64,000 nucleotides of DNA from positions 7,255,501-7,319,500 of the forward strand of contig NZ_CP029078.1 of assembly GCF_005222485.1 (NCBI RefSeq), in the 5' to 3' direction. This document shows, piece by piece, positions 7,936-16,936 of this stretch. How positions within the stretch are numbered: the stretch's first letter is position 1; each line of letters opens with the position of its first letter. The position numbers were made by a program, and so were the translations under genes. This stretch comes from Streptomyces griseoviridis. GTDB lineage: Bacteria > Actinomycetota > Actinomycetes > Streptomycetales > Streptomycetaceae. Under the pieces are notes generated by a model. It was not told the origin of the DNA. It searched no databases and saw nothing but the letters and a program-made list of their open reading frames with translations.

Positions 7936-9507
7936 TCAGCGAAGGGGGTTGGGCAGTGCCGTCCACTGGTCCCCCGGGGTGCCGGGCGAAAGCCGCATCA
8001 GCGTCAGCGCCTTGGTGGGCAGCTCCTCTTCGAGCAGCGCCGTCAGATCGGGGGTGCGCGGCAGATCCCGTACCGCCGCGGCCAGCGCGTCCCGCAGCGC
8101 GGGGGCCGAACCCGCCGTGGCGGCGAGCGCGCCGGCCACCAGGGAGCCGAACAGCTTCCGGCGCAACGTCGTTTCGTCATCCGTGACGACCCGTCCGGAC
8201 AGCTCGGGCACCGGGATGCCGTGCCGCCGCAGCCGCGCCGGGCTCACCCGGATGTCGGCGAGGTCGCGGTAGACCAGCCGCAGCGGGGCGCCGTCGGCGG
8301 ACAGCACCACCAGCAGGTTCTGCCCGTGCGCCTCCAGCGCCACGCCCTGTTCGAGGAGCCGGAGCCCCACCGTCACCGCCAGCCGCGCGAAGTCCGCGAG
8401 CCAGCCCGGGGATGCGGTAAGCCGTGTGGTGGCGAGCGCGGCCACCGGCACCACCCGCTCACCCCGCGCGCAGTCCGCGTACACCTGCGGCGACTCGCGC
8501 AGCACCGCCGCCAGATCAGGCGAGTTCGCGGTCGCGGCCCCCAGCGTCCGCGTCATGTGCAACAGCCCCTCCGAGCGGGCCGCCAGGGACTCCGCGAACT
8601 CCGACAGCACCGCCGCGACCTCGATCGAGTACCCGGAGATGTCCCGCACGGACGACGTCAGCCGGGCGCTCAGCGCCGTCTTGACATGCGGACCACCGGG
8701 CACCGCGAGCGTCCTGAGCGACATCAACGGATGCGCCACGACGGCCTGTTCACCGGCCCGCTTCAGGACGTGCGCCGCCTGCCACGGATGCACCGGCAGC
8801 AACAGCTCTCCCCCGTCCCGCAGTTCCTGCGGCCACACCCCCGACATCAGGCACTCGGCCGCCGGCACCGGCACCAGCGCCAGCTCTACAAGCGGCCGGT
8901 GCTCGGGCCCGTAGGCCAGTTGCTCGGCCACCGAGAACCCGGGCCGGGAACGGCAGTTGGGGTGGTACGGATGCCCGTCCACGACCCGCTGCTCCCACTC
9001 CCAGTCGGCCACCGGCCACGGATCACCGCCCGACGGCTGACCGCCTGGCTCCCGCCGACCGTCCGGCTCGCTGTCGCCGCCCGCCTCCTGATCGTCGTCG
9101 TCCGCTCCCTGCCCGGCCCGGGACAGCGCCAACGAGGCGACGCTGTGCGCGAGTTCGGCCGCGAACTCGGTGCCGTGCGGCATGCCCAGCTCGGTGACCA
9201 GCCGCGCCGGATGGTCGTGCGGGACACCGTCGAGCCGCACCGCCCGCACATAGGTGGCGGTGGCGTACGGGTCCGCCACCGGGCCCTCCAGCAGCCGGCC
9301 GTCCCGCAGCCGCACGGTGAGCCCGTCCCGCCCTGGATTACGGCCGCCGATCCACGGCAACGGCTCATGGGCGAGCGCCCGCCACAGCCGGGTCAGCACG
9401 GCCGCCCGCGCGCCCGGCAGCTGTGCCGCGTACCGTGGCTCCAGGTCCTGACGCACGACGGCCAGCTCGGCGGCGACGTCGGACTCGGTCGGGTGGGGAC
9501 GGTGCAC
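7936..9507 (-). CDS. IucA/IucC-family siderophore synthetase (NRPS-independent)
   Basis: A 523-residue NIS synthetase. Family landmarks are HPYHPNCRSRPGF (ATP/citrate-binding region), LLPVHPWQ, the SARLTSSVRDISGY nucleotide-binding stretch and the EAHGQNLLVVL motif followed by YRDLADIRV. These enzymes adenylate a carboxylate (citrate, succinyl or alpha-ketoglutarate derivative) and condense it with an amine or alcohol. An unusual acidic/Gly insert (DDDDQEAGGDSEPDG region, about residue 165-195) interrupts the usual sequence. GTG 9507 is chosen for its GAGGAGACTC ribosome site. It diverges from a second IucA/IucC gene with a 112-bp spacer; no other siderophore enzymes, exporter or receptor adjoin. 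Confidence 0.88.
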   Translation of the reverse strand: MHRPHPTESDVAAELAVVRQDLEPRYAAQLPGARAAVLTRLWRALAHEPLPWIGGRNPGRDGLTVRLRDGRLLEGPVADPYATATYVRAVRLDGVPHDHPARLVTELGMPHGTEFAAELAHSVASLALSRAGQGADDDDQEAGGDSEPDGRREPGGQPSGGDPWPVADWEWEQRVVDGHPYHPNCRSRPGFSVAEQLAYGPEHRPLVELALVPVPAAECLMSGVWPQELRDGGELLLPVHPWQAAHVLKRAGEQAVVAHPLMSLRTLAVPGGPHVKTALSARLTSSVRDISGYSIEVAAVLSEFAESLAARSEGLLHMTRTLGAATANSPDLAAVLRESPQVYADCARGERVVPVAALATTRLTASPGWLADFARLAVTVGLRLLEQGVALEAHGQNLLVVLSADGAPLRLVYRDLADIRVSPARLRRHGIPVPELSGRVVTDDETTLRRKLFGSLVAGALAATAGSAPALRDALAAAVRDLPRTPDLTALLEEELPTKALTLMRLSPGTPGDQWTALPNPLR

Positions 9508-9619
9508 GGGGAGTCTCCTCGGGTACGGGTCGGGCGTCACGAACGTGCGGTGACGGCATCCATACTGATCGTCGGCGTCCGAACGGACCTCACGGAACGA
9601 ACGGAACGAGTGGAAGCGC

Positions 9620-11116
9620 GTGGAACCCAAGCCCCGGCCCGACAGTGACGCCGCCGCCCGCGTGGACGCCTACGCCGTCGCCCCGCTGCTGAACTGCCTC
9701 CTGCGCGAGGTCGCCCTGCCCCGCCCGAGCGACGCGGGGCGACCGGTGCACCTGCTGCCGGGCGCCGACCGCCTGCTGCGGGTGCGCGGCACCCGCAGAC
9801 CCACCGAGCCCGAGGTGTTCGCCGACGGCGACTGGCACCGGCTCGACCACGCCGACCTGGTCAAACTCGTCGCCGACGAGCTGCGCGAGCGGACCGGCCT
9901 CGCCCACCACGAGCTGCCCGCCGAGATCGCCGACAGCCGCGCCGCGGTGGCCGCGCTGCTCACCGCGCGCGACGCGGCGACGCCGCCCGCCGACCCGTAC
10001 CGGCGCTCCGAGCAGTCCCTCCTCACCGGGCACCCCTACCACCCGGCGCCCAAGGCGCGCGGCGGCGGCCCGGTGGCGGGCTGGCTCCCGTACGCGCCCG
10101 AGGCGTACGCCGCGTTCCCGCTGACCCTGCTCGGGGTGCGCGAGGACACCGTCGTCGAGGACGGCGACACCTCCGCGCTCGACGCCCTCGGCACGGCCCC
10201 GCCCGGCTACCGGCTGTTGCCCGCCCACCCCTGGCAGCTCGACCTGGTGGGCCACTCGCTCGCGGACGCCTTCGCCGACGGCCGTCTGATCCACCTCGGC
10301 ACCACCGCCGACGACGGCTGGCCGACCGCCGCCGTGCGCACCGTGTACACGCCGGGCCGCGACCTCTTCCTGAAGTTCAGCCTCGACGTCCGCATCACCA
10401 ACGACATCCGCCGGCTCTGGCACCACGACCTGCTGAAACTCCGCCGCGTCGACACCGCGGCGGGCGCCGCGTTCGCCGCGGGGCCAGGACCGGCCGCCTG
10501 GCTCGCCGACCGCGGCCACCGCACCGCCGACTTCGCCTTCGAGGAACTCGCCGTCCTGGTCCGCGACGGCTTCGGCGGCCATCTGCGGCCCGGCACCACC
10601 CCGCTGCTCGCGGCGGGCCTGGTCGAGGGGTTCCCCGGCAGCCCGCTGGAGCGGGCCGACCCGGCGGCCTGGTGGGAGGCGTACCTCGCGCAGGTGGTGC
10701 CGCCCGCGCTGACGGCGTTCGCCGACCACGGCGTGGTGATCGAGGCGCACCTGCAGAACACCCTGGTCGCCGTGGACGCGGCGGGACTGCCCGCGCAGGC
10801 CCTGTTCCGCGACGCGGAAGGCGTGAAACTGCTGCCCGACGTCACCAGGGAGGCGGGCTGGGAGCGGCTCGTCTACTGCCTGGTCGTCAACAACCTCATG
10901 GAGATCGCCGGCGCCCTCACGGAACACCGTCCCGGCTTCGACCCGTGGCCCGCCGCCCGCCGCCACCTCGCCGGACACGGGCTGCCCGAGGCCGCCGCGC
11001 TGCTCACGGCCCCGACGCTGCCGGGCAAGACCAACCTGCTGCTGCGCTGGACCGGCGCGGACGGCGCCGACGCCCGCTACCTGCCGTTGCCGAACCCGCT
11101 GGCGGCCGGCGGGTAG
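9620..11116 (+). CDS. IucA/IucC-family siderophore synthetase (second copy, divergent)
   Basis: A 498-residue NIS synthetase with the same landmarks as its neighbour: TGHPYHPAPKARGG, LPAHPWQLDLV, FLKFSLDVRITNDIRR, VIEAHLQNTLVAV and FRDAEGVKLLPD, ending LPLPNPL. The two proteins differ strongly, so they probably act on different carboxylates or successive condensations of one product. The GTG start has GGAAG 5 nt upstream. In the spacer I find no palindrome resembling the DmdR/IdeR iron box (TTAGGTTAGGCTAACCTAA type), which would be expected for an iron-repressed pair. Product unknown. Confidence 0.88.
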   Translation: MEPKPRPDSDAAARVDAYAVAPLLNCLLREVALPRPSDAGRPVHLLPGADRLLRVRGTRRPTEPEVFADGDWHRLDHADLVKLVADELRERTGLAHHELPAEIADSRAAVAALLTARDAATPPADPYRRSEQSLLTGHPYHPAPKARGGGPVAGWLPYAPEAYAAFPLTLLGVREDTVVEDGDTSALDALGTAPPGYRLLPAHPWQLDLVGHSLADAFADGRLIHLGTTADDGWPTAAVRTVYTPGRDLFLKFSLDVRITNDIRRLWHHDLLKLRRVDTAAGAAFAAGPGPAAWLADRGHRTADFAFEELAVLVRDGFGGHLRPGTTPLLAAGLVEGFPGSPLERADPAAWWEAYLAQVVPPALTAFADHGVVIEAHLQNTLVAVDAAGLPAQALFRDAEGVKLLPDVTREAGWERLVYCLVVNNLMEIAGALTEHRPGFDPWPAARRHLAGHGLPEAAALLTAPTLPGKTNLLLRWTGADGADARYLPLPNPLAAGG

Positions 11117-11171
11117 CCGCCCGGCCGCGGGGCCCGCGGGTGCGGACCGCGCGGCCGGAACGCCGCCTTCC

Positions 11172-12377
11172 TCAGCAGGAGAGGCTGCCGCCAGGATCGA
11201 CGCCGAGGATCCGGGTGAAGCCCAGGTAGGAGTCCACCCGGCTCTGCACCTCGGCCGGGTACTTGCCGTCGCACTCCAGGGCGCCGTTGATGGAGCGGAC
11301 GGTCTGGCCGAAGCCCGCGTTGTTGACGACGGCGTCGTGCGGGGTCATCGAACCGGGCCCGGACTGCGTGTTCCAGTACCAGAGGCCGGTCTTCCAGGCG
11401 ACCGACGAGTCGCTCTCCACCAGCCCCGGGTTGTTCAGCAGGTCGATGCCGAGCGCGTCGCCCGCCGCCTTGTAGTTGTAGTTCCAGCTGAGCTGGATCG
11501 GGCCGCGGCCGTAGTAGGCGGCCTGCCCCGCCGGGCAGCCGTAGGGCTGGCTCGCGTCGCAGTACGCCGGGTAGTTGGCCGTGTTCTGCTCGACGACGTG
11601 CACCAGACCGCCGGTCTCGTGGTTCACGTTGGCGAGGAAGGCGGCGGCCTCCCGCTTCTTCACGGCGTCGTCGCCCGAGGTGGCGAAGGCCGGGTAGGCG
11701 CTCAGCGCGGCCCGCAGCCCCTCGTAGGTGTAGACGGGATTGTGGTGCGGGAACATCTGGTCGAACTGCGCCTGGCTGACGACGAATCCGCCGTCACCGC
11801 CCTCAGGGACGGGCGCGGGACGCTCAGGGGCGGGCGCCGAGGAGGAGCCGCCCGCCGTCACGTTCCACTTCTCGTTGGCGGCGCCCTGGCAGGGCCAGAT
11901 CTGCAACGGCGTGCGGTTGGCGCTGTTGTACGCGCGCACGTCCAGGCACTTGTCCGCGGCCGGGTTGACGATGTCCTTGGCCTCGGTGATCACCCACTGC
12001 TGGGCTGCCGTGCCGTTGCAGTCCCACAGTTGGACGTCGGCGGCGTCGGCCGTGCTGCCGTCCCGGACGTCCAGACACTTGCCGAACGCCCGCAGGGTCC
12101 CGTCACCCGGGTTGGTCCACTGCTGGGCCTCGGTGCCGTTGCAGTCGTACAGCTGAACCCGGGTGCCGCTCGCGGGGTTGCCTTCGTCGACGTCGACGCA
12201 CTTGTCGGCGAAACCGGTGATCCGGCCGCTCACCGCGTCGCCCGCCAGGGAGAGTCCGGGCCGCTGACTGAGCACGATCCCGCCGCCGACGGTACCGAGC
12301 ACAAGCCCGATGGCGGCGCCGATACCGACGGAACGCCTGGTCAGATGCGCTCTCGCGCGGTGGACGGTGAACGCCAT
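11172..12377 (-). CDS. Secreted GH19 chitinase with N-terminal ricin-type lectin domain
   Basis: A 401-residue exported enzyme. The N-terminus has a basic run and hydrophobic core typical of a signal peptide or anchor, then a ricin B-type beta-trefoil (CBM13) with three QxW-like repeats (AQQWTN, AQQWVI, NEKWNV), a Pro/Ser linker, and a GH19 domain. Catalytic Glu lies in NVNHETGG and the second conserved acidic region in VVEQNTANYPAYCD; YYGRGPIQLSWNYNY is the signature of the substrate cleft. It hydrolyses chitin endo-wise with inversion. ATG 12377 is chosen because GAGGAG stands 8 nt before it; a GTG at 12386 overlaps that site. No DasR-type site is evident upstream. Confidence 0.92.
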   Translation of the reverse strand: MAFTVHRARAHLTRRSVGIGAAIGLVLGTVGGGIVLSQRPGLSLAGDAVSGRITGFADKCVDVDEGNPASGTRVQLYDCNGTEAQQWTNPGDGTLRAFGKCLDVRDGSTADAADVQLWDCNGTAAQQWVITEAKDIVNPAADKCLDVRAYNSANRTPLQIWPCQGAANEKWNVTAGGSSSAPAPERPAPVPEGGDGGFVVSQAQFDQMFPHHNPVYTYEGLRAALSAYPAFATSGDDAVKKREAAAFLANVNHETGGLVHVVEQNTANYPAYCDASQPYGCPAGQAAYYGRGPIQLSWNYNYKAAGDALGIDLLNNPGLVESDSSVAWKTGLWYWNTQSGPGSMTPHDAVVNNAGFGQTVRSINGALECDGKYPAEVQSRVDSYLGFTRILGVDPGGSLSC

Positions 12378-12836
12378 GGAGGTCACTCCTCAAGGGACGG
12401 TACTGAGGGGGACGACCGGAACCCACGGACGCGGACCTCTCACCCCACGCCCCGCACCGACCGCCACGGAGCCGGCCCACGCGACCCCGAGGGCGACGAG
12501 ACCAGAACGACGCGCCGGCCCTCCCGTGCACGCGCCCCGCCCACCGCCCCGACCTCACATGAGCGTCCGCGAACAGGGCAACGGGACGGGGCGAGGAACG
12601 GTTCAACGGGGGCGCGGACAGGGATGCTTGTGCGACGGCTCGGCGAGGAGGCCGCGCCGTGCGGGGAGGGCGACCGCGATGGCGGGACCGACAGCCCGTC
12701 GCGCACGACGACAGATGTCTGCCGCGAACGATCCCCGCACCGGCGGGGCCGACCCGTGCCCGGGTGCGCCGCCGCCCACTCCCCGTACAGCGCTCCAACA
12801 CCGCACGCCCAACCGCCGGATATCGTCGGGCCCGTG
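12378..12836. other. Gene-free stretch upstream of the chitinase and HAD genes
   Basis: About 460 bp between divergent genes. Open frames across it are Arg/Pro/Gly-rich and look like GC-bias shadows. I see no tRNA, no repeat array and no clear operator. A TATCGT at 12821 sits where a -10 for a near-leaderless HAD transcript could be, but without a -35. Confidence 0.4.
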
Positions 12837-13496
12837 ATGCGCGCGGTGGTCTTCGACGTCGGTGAATGCCTGGTGGACGAGACGCGGGAGTACGGCACCT
12901 GGGCCGACTGGCTCGGCGTCCCCCGCCACACGTTCGCCGCCATGTTCGGCGCCGTCATCGCGCGGGGCCGCGACTACCGCGACGTCTTCCAGGAGTTCCA
13001 GCCCGGCTTCGACCTCGACGCCGAGCGGGAACGCCGGGCCGCGGCGGGACAACCCGAGCGCTTCGGGGAGGACGACCTCTACCCCGACGTCCGCGACTCC
13101 CTCGCCGCACTCCGGGCGGACGGGCTCTGGCTGGGCATCGCCGGGAACCAGACCGTGCGCGCCGGCCGGATACTCCGCGAACTGTTCACCCCTGTCGTCG
13201 ACTTGATCGCCACCAGCGACGACTGGGGCGCCAGCAAGCCCGCCCCGGCGTTCTTCCACCGGCTCGCCGAAGTCGTCCCCGCTGAGCCCGGCGAGATCCT
13301 CTACGTCGGCGACCGCGTCGACAACGACCTCCGCCCAGGCGCCGCGGCCGGGATGCACACCGCGCTGATCCGGCGTGGCCCGTGGGCGACGATCCAGTGG
13401 CACACCGAGGAAGCGGAGAGGCTCCCCACCTTCCGGGTGGAGAGCCTCCTCGAACTGTCGCCACGCATTGCGGAGTTCAACGCGCGAGAGCACTGA
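12837..13496 (+). CDS. HAD-superfamily hydrolase
   Basis: A 219-residue HAD-IA-type hydrolase. Motif I is VVFDVGECLVDE: the nucleophile Asp7 is present but the second Asp of DxD is Gly9, as in several HAD subfamilies. Motif II is the GIAGNQT block, motif III the Lys of ASKPAPAFF, motif IV YVGDRVDNDLRPG. The cap is a small helical domain (about residues 15-85). The substrate is unknown; many relatives are phosphatases of small sugar phosphates. ATG 12837 is adjacent to a GTG at 12834; no ribosome site precedes either, so the message may be leaderless. Confidence 0.85.
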   Translation: MRAVVFDVGECLVDETREYGTWADWLGVPRHTFAAMFGAVIARGRDYRDVFQEFQPGFDLDAERERRAAAGQPERFGEDDLYPDVRDSLAALRADGLWLGIAGNQTVRAGRILRELFTPVVDLIATSDDWGASKPAPAFFHRLAEVVPAEPGEILYVGDRVDNDLRPGAAAGMHTALIRRGPWATIQWHTEEAERLPTFRVESLLELSPRIAEFNAREH

Positions 13497-13914
13497 CTGT
13501 AGTCGCCCACCTGGGAGTTGCGCCGGGTTTGTATGCGAGCCCAGCGCGCGACCGGTGGCGCTCGGTGGTCCGCGGCCGCTGTTCCCAGCCGGTCGCCCCT
13601 GGGAGCGGTGGGGAGGGCGATCACGGTGGACTACCCGAACGGGGCGGTGCCCGTGGGTGCCGGTCGCTATCGGTGCGGCCGACGACGGTGACTCGCATCC
13701 ACCGGTGACCGGGCGGCGCACCAGGTCGGCCGGCGGAGTGTCCGGCGCGCGGGCGATCCTGAGGCGTTCGTCCCGCCGTACTCGCCCCCACCCTGCGCCC
13801 CGCCCGCCCCACCCCCATCCTGGAGACAGGAACCCCGGGCGGTCGGGCCGTTCCTTGCTCGTGATCACCCGTGGTTACTATGCACGAGGGTGAGAGGGGA
13901 GGTCGGTTCCGGAG
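13497..13914. other. Gene-free stretch with a promoter-like end
   Basis: About 418 bp between the HAD gene and the HipA-like gene. No convincing gene is present; a 21-residue frame at 13626-13691 with a GGGAGG upstream is too short to call. TTGCTC (13855-13860) and TACTAT (13876-13881) with a 15-bp spacer could be the promoter of the HipA-like gene, and GGGAGG at about 13898 is not well spaced from its ATG. Confidence 0.35.
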
Positions 13915-14820
13915 ATGTTGCGACAGGTCACCGCCACCCGGTACGTGGAACCCCTGCGCTCCGGGGGGTCCGTCCCGGGGGTTTTCGAGGCTGACGATCT
14001 CGGTACCTACGTCGTCAAGTTCACCGGCTCGGCGCAGGGCCGCAAGGCGCTGGTCGCCGAGGTGATCGTCGGTGAGCTGGCCCGTGCGCTCGGGCTGCGC
14101 TTCCCCGAGCTGGTGCTCGTCGACTTCGACCCCGCCGTCGCCGACGACGAGCCGCACCAGGAGGTGCGCGACCTGCACGCCGCGAGCGCCGGCCGCAACC
14201 TCGGCATGGACTATCTGCCGGGCGCCCGCGACTTCACCCCGGAGGTCGCCGAGGAGTTCCCGGTGGACCCGCTGGAGGCGGGCCGGATCGTATGGCTCGA
14301 CGCGTTCACCGCGAACGTCGACCGGACGGTGCACAGCTCCAACCTGATGATCTGGCCCACCTTCGGCACCGCCCCGCCGCACCTGTGGCTCATCGACCAC
14401 GGCGCGGCGCTGGTCTTCCACCACCGCTGGGACACCTCCGCGCCCGAGAAGACCTACGACTTCCGCCACCACGCCCTCGGCCACTACGGGCCCGACGTGC
14501 GCGCGGCCGACGCCCAGCTCGCGCCCGCGGTCACCGAGGAGCTGCTGCGCGCCGTCGTCGCCGAGGTGCCCGACGACTGGCTGACCGGCTTCCCGACGGC
14601 CGCCGAGGCGCGCGAGGCGTACGTCGGCTATCTGCACGCGCGCGTGCGGGCGTCCGCCGCCTGGCTGCCCACCGACTTCCCGAGCCGGGAGGAACGCGCC
14701 GCCGAGGAGGCCCTCCGCGCGGCACGCACACAGCAGGGCCGTCCGAAGTGGCTCAAGCGGGTCCCCGACCTGCATGGCGCCCCGGCGGTCGAGAACGACG
14801 GGACGGTCCACCTGGGATGA
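13915..14820 (+). CDS. HipA-like kinase domain protein
   Basis: A 301-residue protein of the stand-alone HipA-like kinase family. Visible kinase features are the Gly-rich/ATP Lys region (GTYVVKFTGSAQGRKALVAE), the catalytic-loop Asp in WLDAFTANVDRTVHSSNLMI and a metal-binding Asp in HLWLIDHGAALVFHH. It lacks the N-terminal HipA subdomain and there is no HipB-like antitoxin gene next to it, so it is not an obvious toxin-antitoxin pair. The downstream SelW-like gene starts inside its stop codon (ATGA), implying coupled translation. The phosphorylated target is unknown. Confidence 0.82.
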   Translation: MLRQVTATRYVEPLRSGGSVPGVFEADDLGTYVVKFTGSAQGRKALVAEVIVGELARALGLRFPELVLVDFDPAVADDEPHQEVRDLHAASAGRNLGMDYLPGARDFTPEVAEEFPVDPLEAGRIVWLDAFTANVDRTVHSSNLMIWPTFGTAPPHLWLIDHGAALVFHHRWDTSAPEKTYDFRHHALGHYGPDVRAADAQLAPAVTEELLRAVVAEVPDDWLTGFPTAAEAREAYVGYLHARVRASAAWLPTDFPSREERAAEEALRAARTQQGRPKWLKRVPDLHGAPAVENDGTVHLG

Positions 14821-15092
14821 CGGACGTACAGCGGGTCGAGATCGAGTACTGCACGCAGTGCCGCTGGCTGCCGCGCGCCGCCTGGCTGGCGCAGGAGCTG
14901 CTGACCACCTTCGAGAGCGAGCTGACGGAGCTGGCGCTGCGCCCCGGCACCGGCGGGGTCTTCGCGGTCCGGGTGAACGGCGAGGTGGTCTGGGACCGCC
15001 GCGAACAGGGCTTCCCGGAGCCGACGGCGGTGAAGCGGGCCGTACGCGACCGAGTGGCCCCGGGCAAGTCCCTGGGCCACTCGGACACATGA
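14817..15092 (+). CDS. SelT/SelW/SelH-like (Rdx family) thioredoxin-fold protein
   Basis: A 91-residue protein with the Rdx-family motif CTQC (C-x-x-C) near residue 12-15 in IEYCTQCRWLPRAAWLAQELL, and the second signature GTGGVFAVRVNGEVVWDR. Both redox positions are Cys, as in bacterial homologues of selenoprotein W. Members have a thioredoxin-like fold and are thought to act as small disulphide oxidoreductases. Its ATG overlaps the stop of the HipA-like kinase by four bases. It ends 33 bp from the convergent malate synthase gene. The partner is unknown. Confidence 0.88.
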   Translation: MTDVQRVEIEYCTQCRWLPRAAWLAQELLTTFESELTELALRPGTGGVFAVRVNGEVVWDRREQGFPEPTAVKRAVRDRVAPGKSLGHSDT

Positions 15093-15125
15093 CGGGTCGT
15101 CAGCCCGCCGGGCGCGGGCGGTCGC

Positions 15126-16748
15126 TCAGTCGGCGAGCCGCTCGTACGCGGGCAGCGTCAGGAAGTCCGCGTAGTCGTCGTCGAGGGCGACCTGGAGCAG
15201 CAGGTCGTGGGCCTGCTGCCAGTGGCCGGCCGCGAACGCCTCGGCGCCGATCTCCCCGCGGATGCTCTCCAGCTCCTCGGCGGCGACCCGGCGGGCCAGC
15301 TCGGGCGTGGCTTTCTCGCCGTTCTCGAACTCGACGCCCGCGTTGATCCACTGCCAGATCTGCGAGCGGGAGATCTCGGCGGTGGCCGCGTCCTCCATGA
15401 GGTTGAAGATGGCGACCGCGCCGAGTCCGCGCAGCCACGCCTCGATGTAACGGATGCCCACCTGGACGGCGTTGACCAGGCCGTCGTAGGTCGGGCTCGC
15501 CTTCAGCGAGTCGACGGCGATCAGCTCGGCGGCCTCGACGTGGACGTCCTCGCGCAGCCGGTCCTTCTGGTGGGGGCGGTCGCCGAGCACCTTGTCGAAG
15601 GACTCCATGGCGATCGGCACCAGGTCGGGGTGGGCGACCCAGGAGCCGTCGAAGCCGTCGCCCGCCTCGCGGTCCTTGTCGGCGCGGACCTTCTCGAAGG
15701 CGATCTTGTTGACCTCGGCGTCGCGCCGGGACGGGATGAAGGCCGCCATGCCGCCGATGGCGTGCGCGCCGCGCTTGTGGCAGGTGCGGACGAGGAGTTC
15801 GGTGTACGCCCGCATGAACGGGGCGGTCATGGTGACCGCGTTGCGGTCCGGCAGGACGAACTTGGTACCGCCGTCACGGAAGTTCTTGACGATGGAGAAG
15901 AGGTAGTCCCAGCGCCCCGCGTTCAACCCGGAGGCGTGGTCGCGGAGTTCGTAGAGGATCTCCTCCATCTCGTACGCGGCGGTGATCGTCTCGATGAGGA
16001 CGGTGGCGCGGACCGAGCCCTGCGGGACGCCCACGTACTCCTGCGCGAACACGAACACGTCGTTCCAGAGGCGGGCCTCCAGGTACGACTCCGTCTTCGG
16101 GAGGTAGAAGTACGGGCCCTTGCCGAGGTCGAGCAGGCGCTGCGCGTTGTGGAAGAAGTAGAGCCCGAAGTCGACCAGCGCGCCCGGCACTTGCTCGCCG
16201 TCGACCAGGAGGTGACGCTCGTTCAGGTGCCAGCCGCGCGGACGCATCACGACCGTCGCCAGTTCGGCGTCGTCCTTGAGCGCGTACGACTTGCCCGACC
16301 CGGCGTCGGTGAAGTCGATGTTCCTGGTGTAGGCGTCGATCAGGTTGACCTGGCCGAGGATCACGTTCTCCCAGGTCGGCGCGGAGGCGTCCTCGAAGTC
16401 CGCGAGCCACACCCGGGCGCCCGAGTTGAGGGCGTTGATGGTCATCTTGCGGTCGGTGGGGCCGGTGATCTCCACGCGGCGGTCGTTCAGGGCGGCCGGG
16501 GCGGGGGCCACCGTCCAGGAGTCGTCCGCGCGGACGGCGGCGGTCTCCGGCAGGAAGTCGAGCGTGGAGGTGCGGGCGATCTCGGCGCGGCGCTCCGCCC
16601 GGCGGGCGAGGAGTTCGGCACGCCGGGGTGCGAACCGCCGGTGCAGCTCCGCCACGAAGGCGAGGGCCGCGTCCGTGAGGACCTCCTCCTGGCGGGGCAG
16701 CGGCTCGGCGTGGACGACGGCCAGCGGGGACGGCGCTGGTGCGGACAT
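15126..16748 (-). CDS. aceB: Malate synthase A
   Basis: A 540-residue class A malate synthase, which condenses glyoxylate and acetyl-CoA to malate and CoA. Conserved blocks are [38 protein letters not shown], the catalytic Arg region [20 protein letters not shown] with the metal-binding Glu, and the C-terminal [17 protein letters not shown]. Length is normal for the family. In Streptomyces glyoxylate comes from allantoin breakdown (ureidoglycolate), which fits the allantoinase/allantoicase genes 2.5 kb away. A TTCC-N7-GGAA motif 108 bp upstream is shared with the allantoinase promoter, so AllR-type control is likely. Confidence 0.95.
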   Translation of the reverse strand: MSAPAPSPLAVVHAEPLPRQEEVLTDAALAFVAELHRRFAPRRAELLARRAERRAEIARTSTLDFLPETAAVRADDSWTVAPAPAALNDRRVEITGPTDRKMTINALNSGARVWLADFEDASAPTWENVILGQVNLIDAYTRNIDFTDAGSGKSYALKDDAELATVVMRPRGWHLNERHLLVDGEQVPGALVDFGLYFFHNAQRLLDLGKGPYFYLPKTESYLEARLWNDVFVFAQEYVGVPQGSVRATVLIETITAAYEMEEILYELRDHASGLNAGRWDYLFSIVKNFRDGGTKFVLPDRNAVTMTAPFMRAYTELLVRTCHKRGAHAIGGMAAFIPSRRDAEVNKIAFEKVRADKDREAGDGFDGSWVAHPDLVPIAMESFDKVLGDRPHQKDRLREDVHVEAAELIAVDSLKASPTYDGLVNAVQVGIRYIEAWLRGLGAVAIFNLMEDAATAEISRSQIWQWINAGVEFENGEKATPELARRVAAEELESIRGEIGAEAFAAGHWQQAHDLLLQVALDDDYADFLTLPAYERLAD

Positions 16749-16855
16749 GATCTGTCACTTCCTTCAGCGTGCGTGGCACCGGGTGCCGGTCGACCCGGGC
16801 AGGGCGGGAGGCACCCCGGTGAGAGTCAGAGCGCTTCTGAACAGTGGATACTAGT

Positions 16856-16870
16856 TTCCTCATCGTGGAA
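16856..16870. promoter_or_regulatory. Candidate IclR (AllR-type) operator upstream of aceB
   Basis: TTCC-TCATCGT-GGAA. The same half-sites, the same 7-bp spacer and a shared CGTGGAAGT end occur at 19270-19284 before allantoinase. The flanking bases extend the similarity. It lies 108 bp before the aceB start. Binding by the IclR protein encoded at 18266-19060 is inferred. Confidence 0.5.
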
Positions 16871-16936
16871 GTTCAATGGTTTGTTGACGTCGAGATTCTC
16901 CGGATCGAGCCAATGTGGCGCTCCGTGCCACCCCGT

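Noticed and set aside
9508..9619. Iron box (DmdR/IdeR) in the NIS synthetase spacer
   Set aside because: Scanned by eye for TTAGGTTAGGCTAACC-like palindromes; none with even half agreement. Only GAACGGA repeats are present.
11117..11171. Terminator between the siderophore synthetase and chitinase genes
   Set aside because: CCGCGG-type short palindromes exist, but loops are too short for a convincing hairpin.
12378..12500. DasR (dre) site before the chitinase gene
   Set aside because: No TGGTCTAGACCA-like palindrome is present in the upstream region.
13626..13691. Possible 21-residue small gene after the HAD gene
   Set aside because: It has a GGGAGG upstream but no conserved family or context; too short to support.
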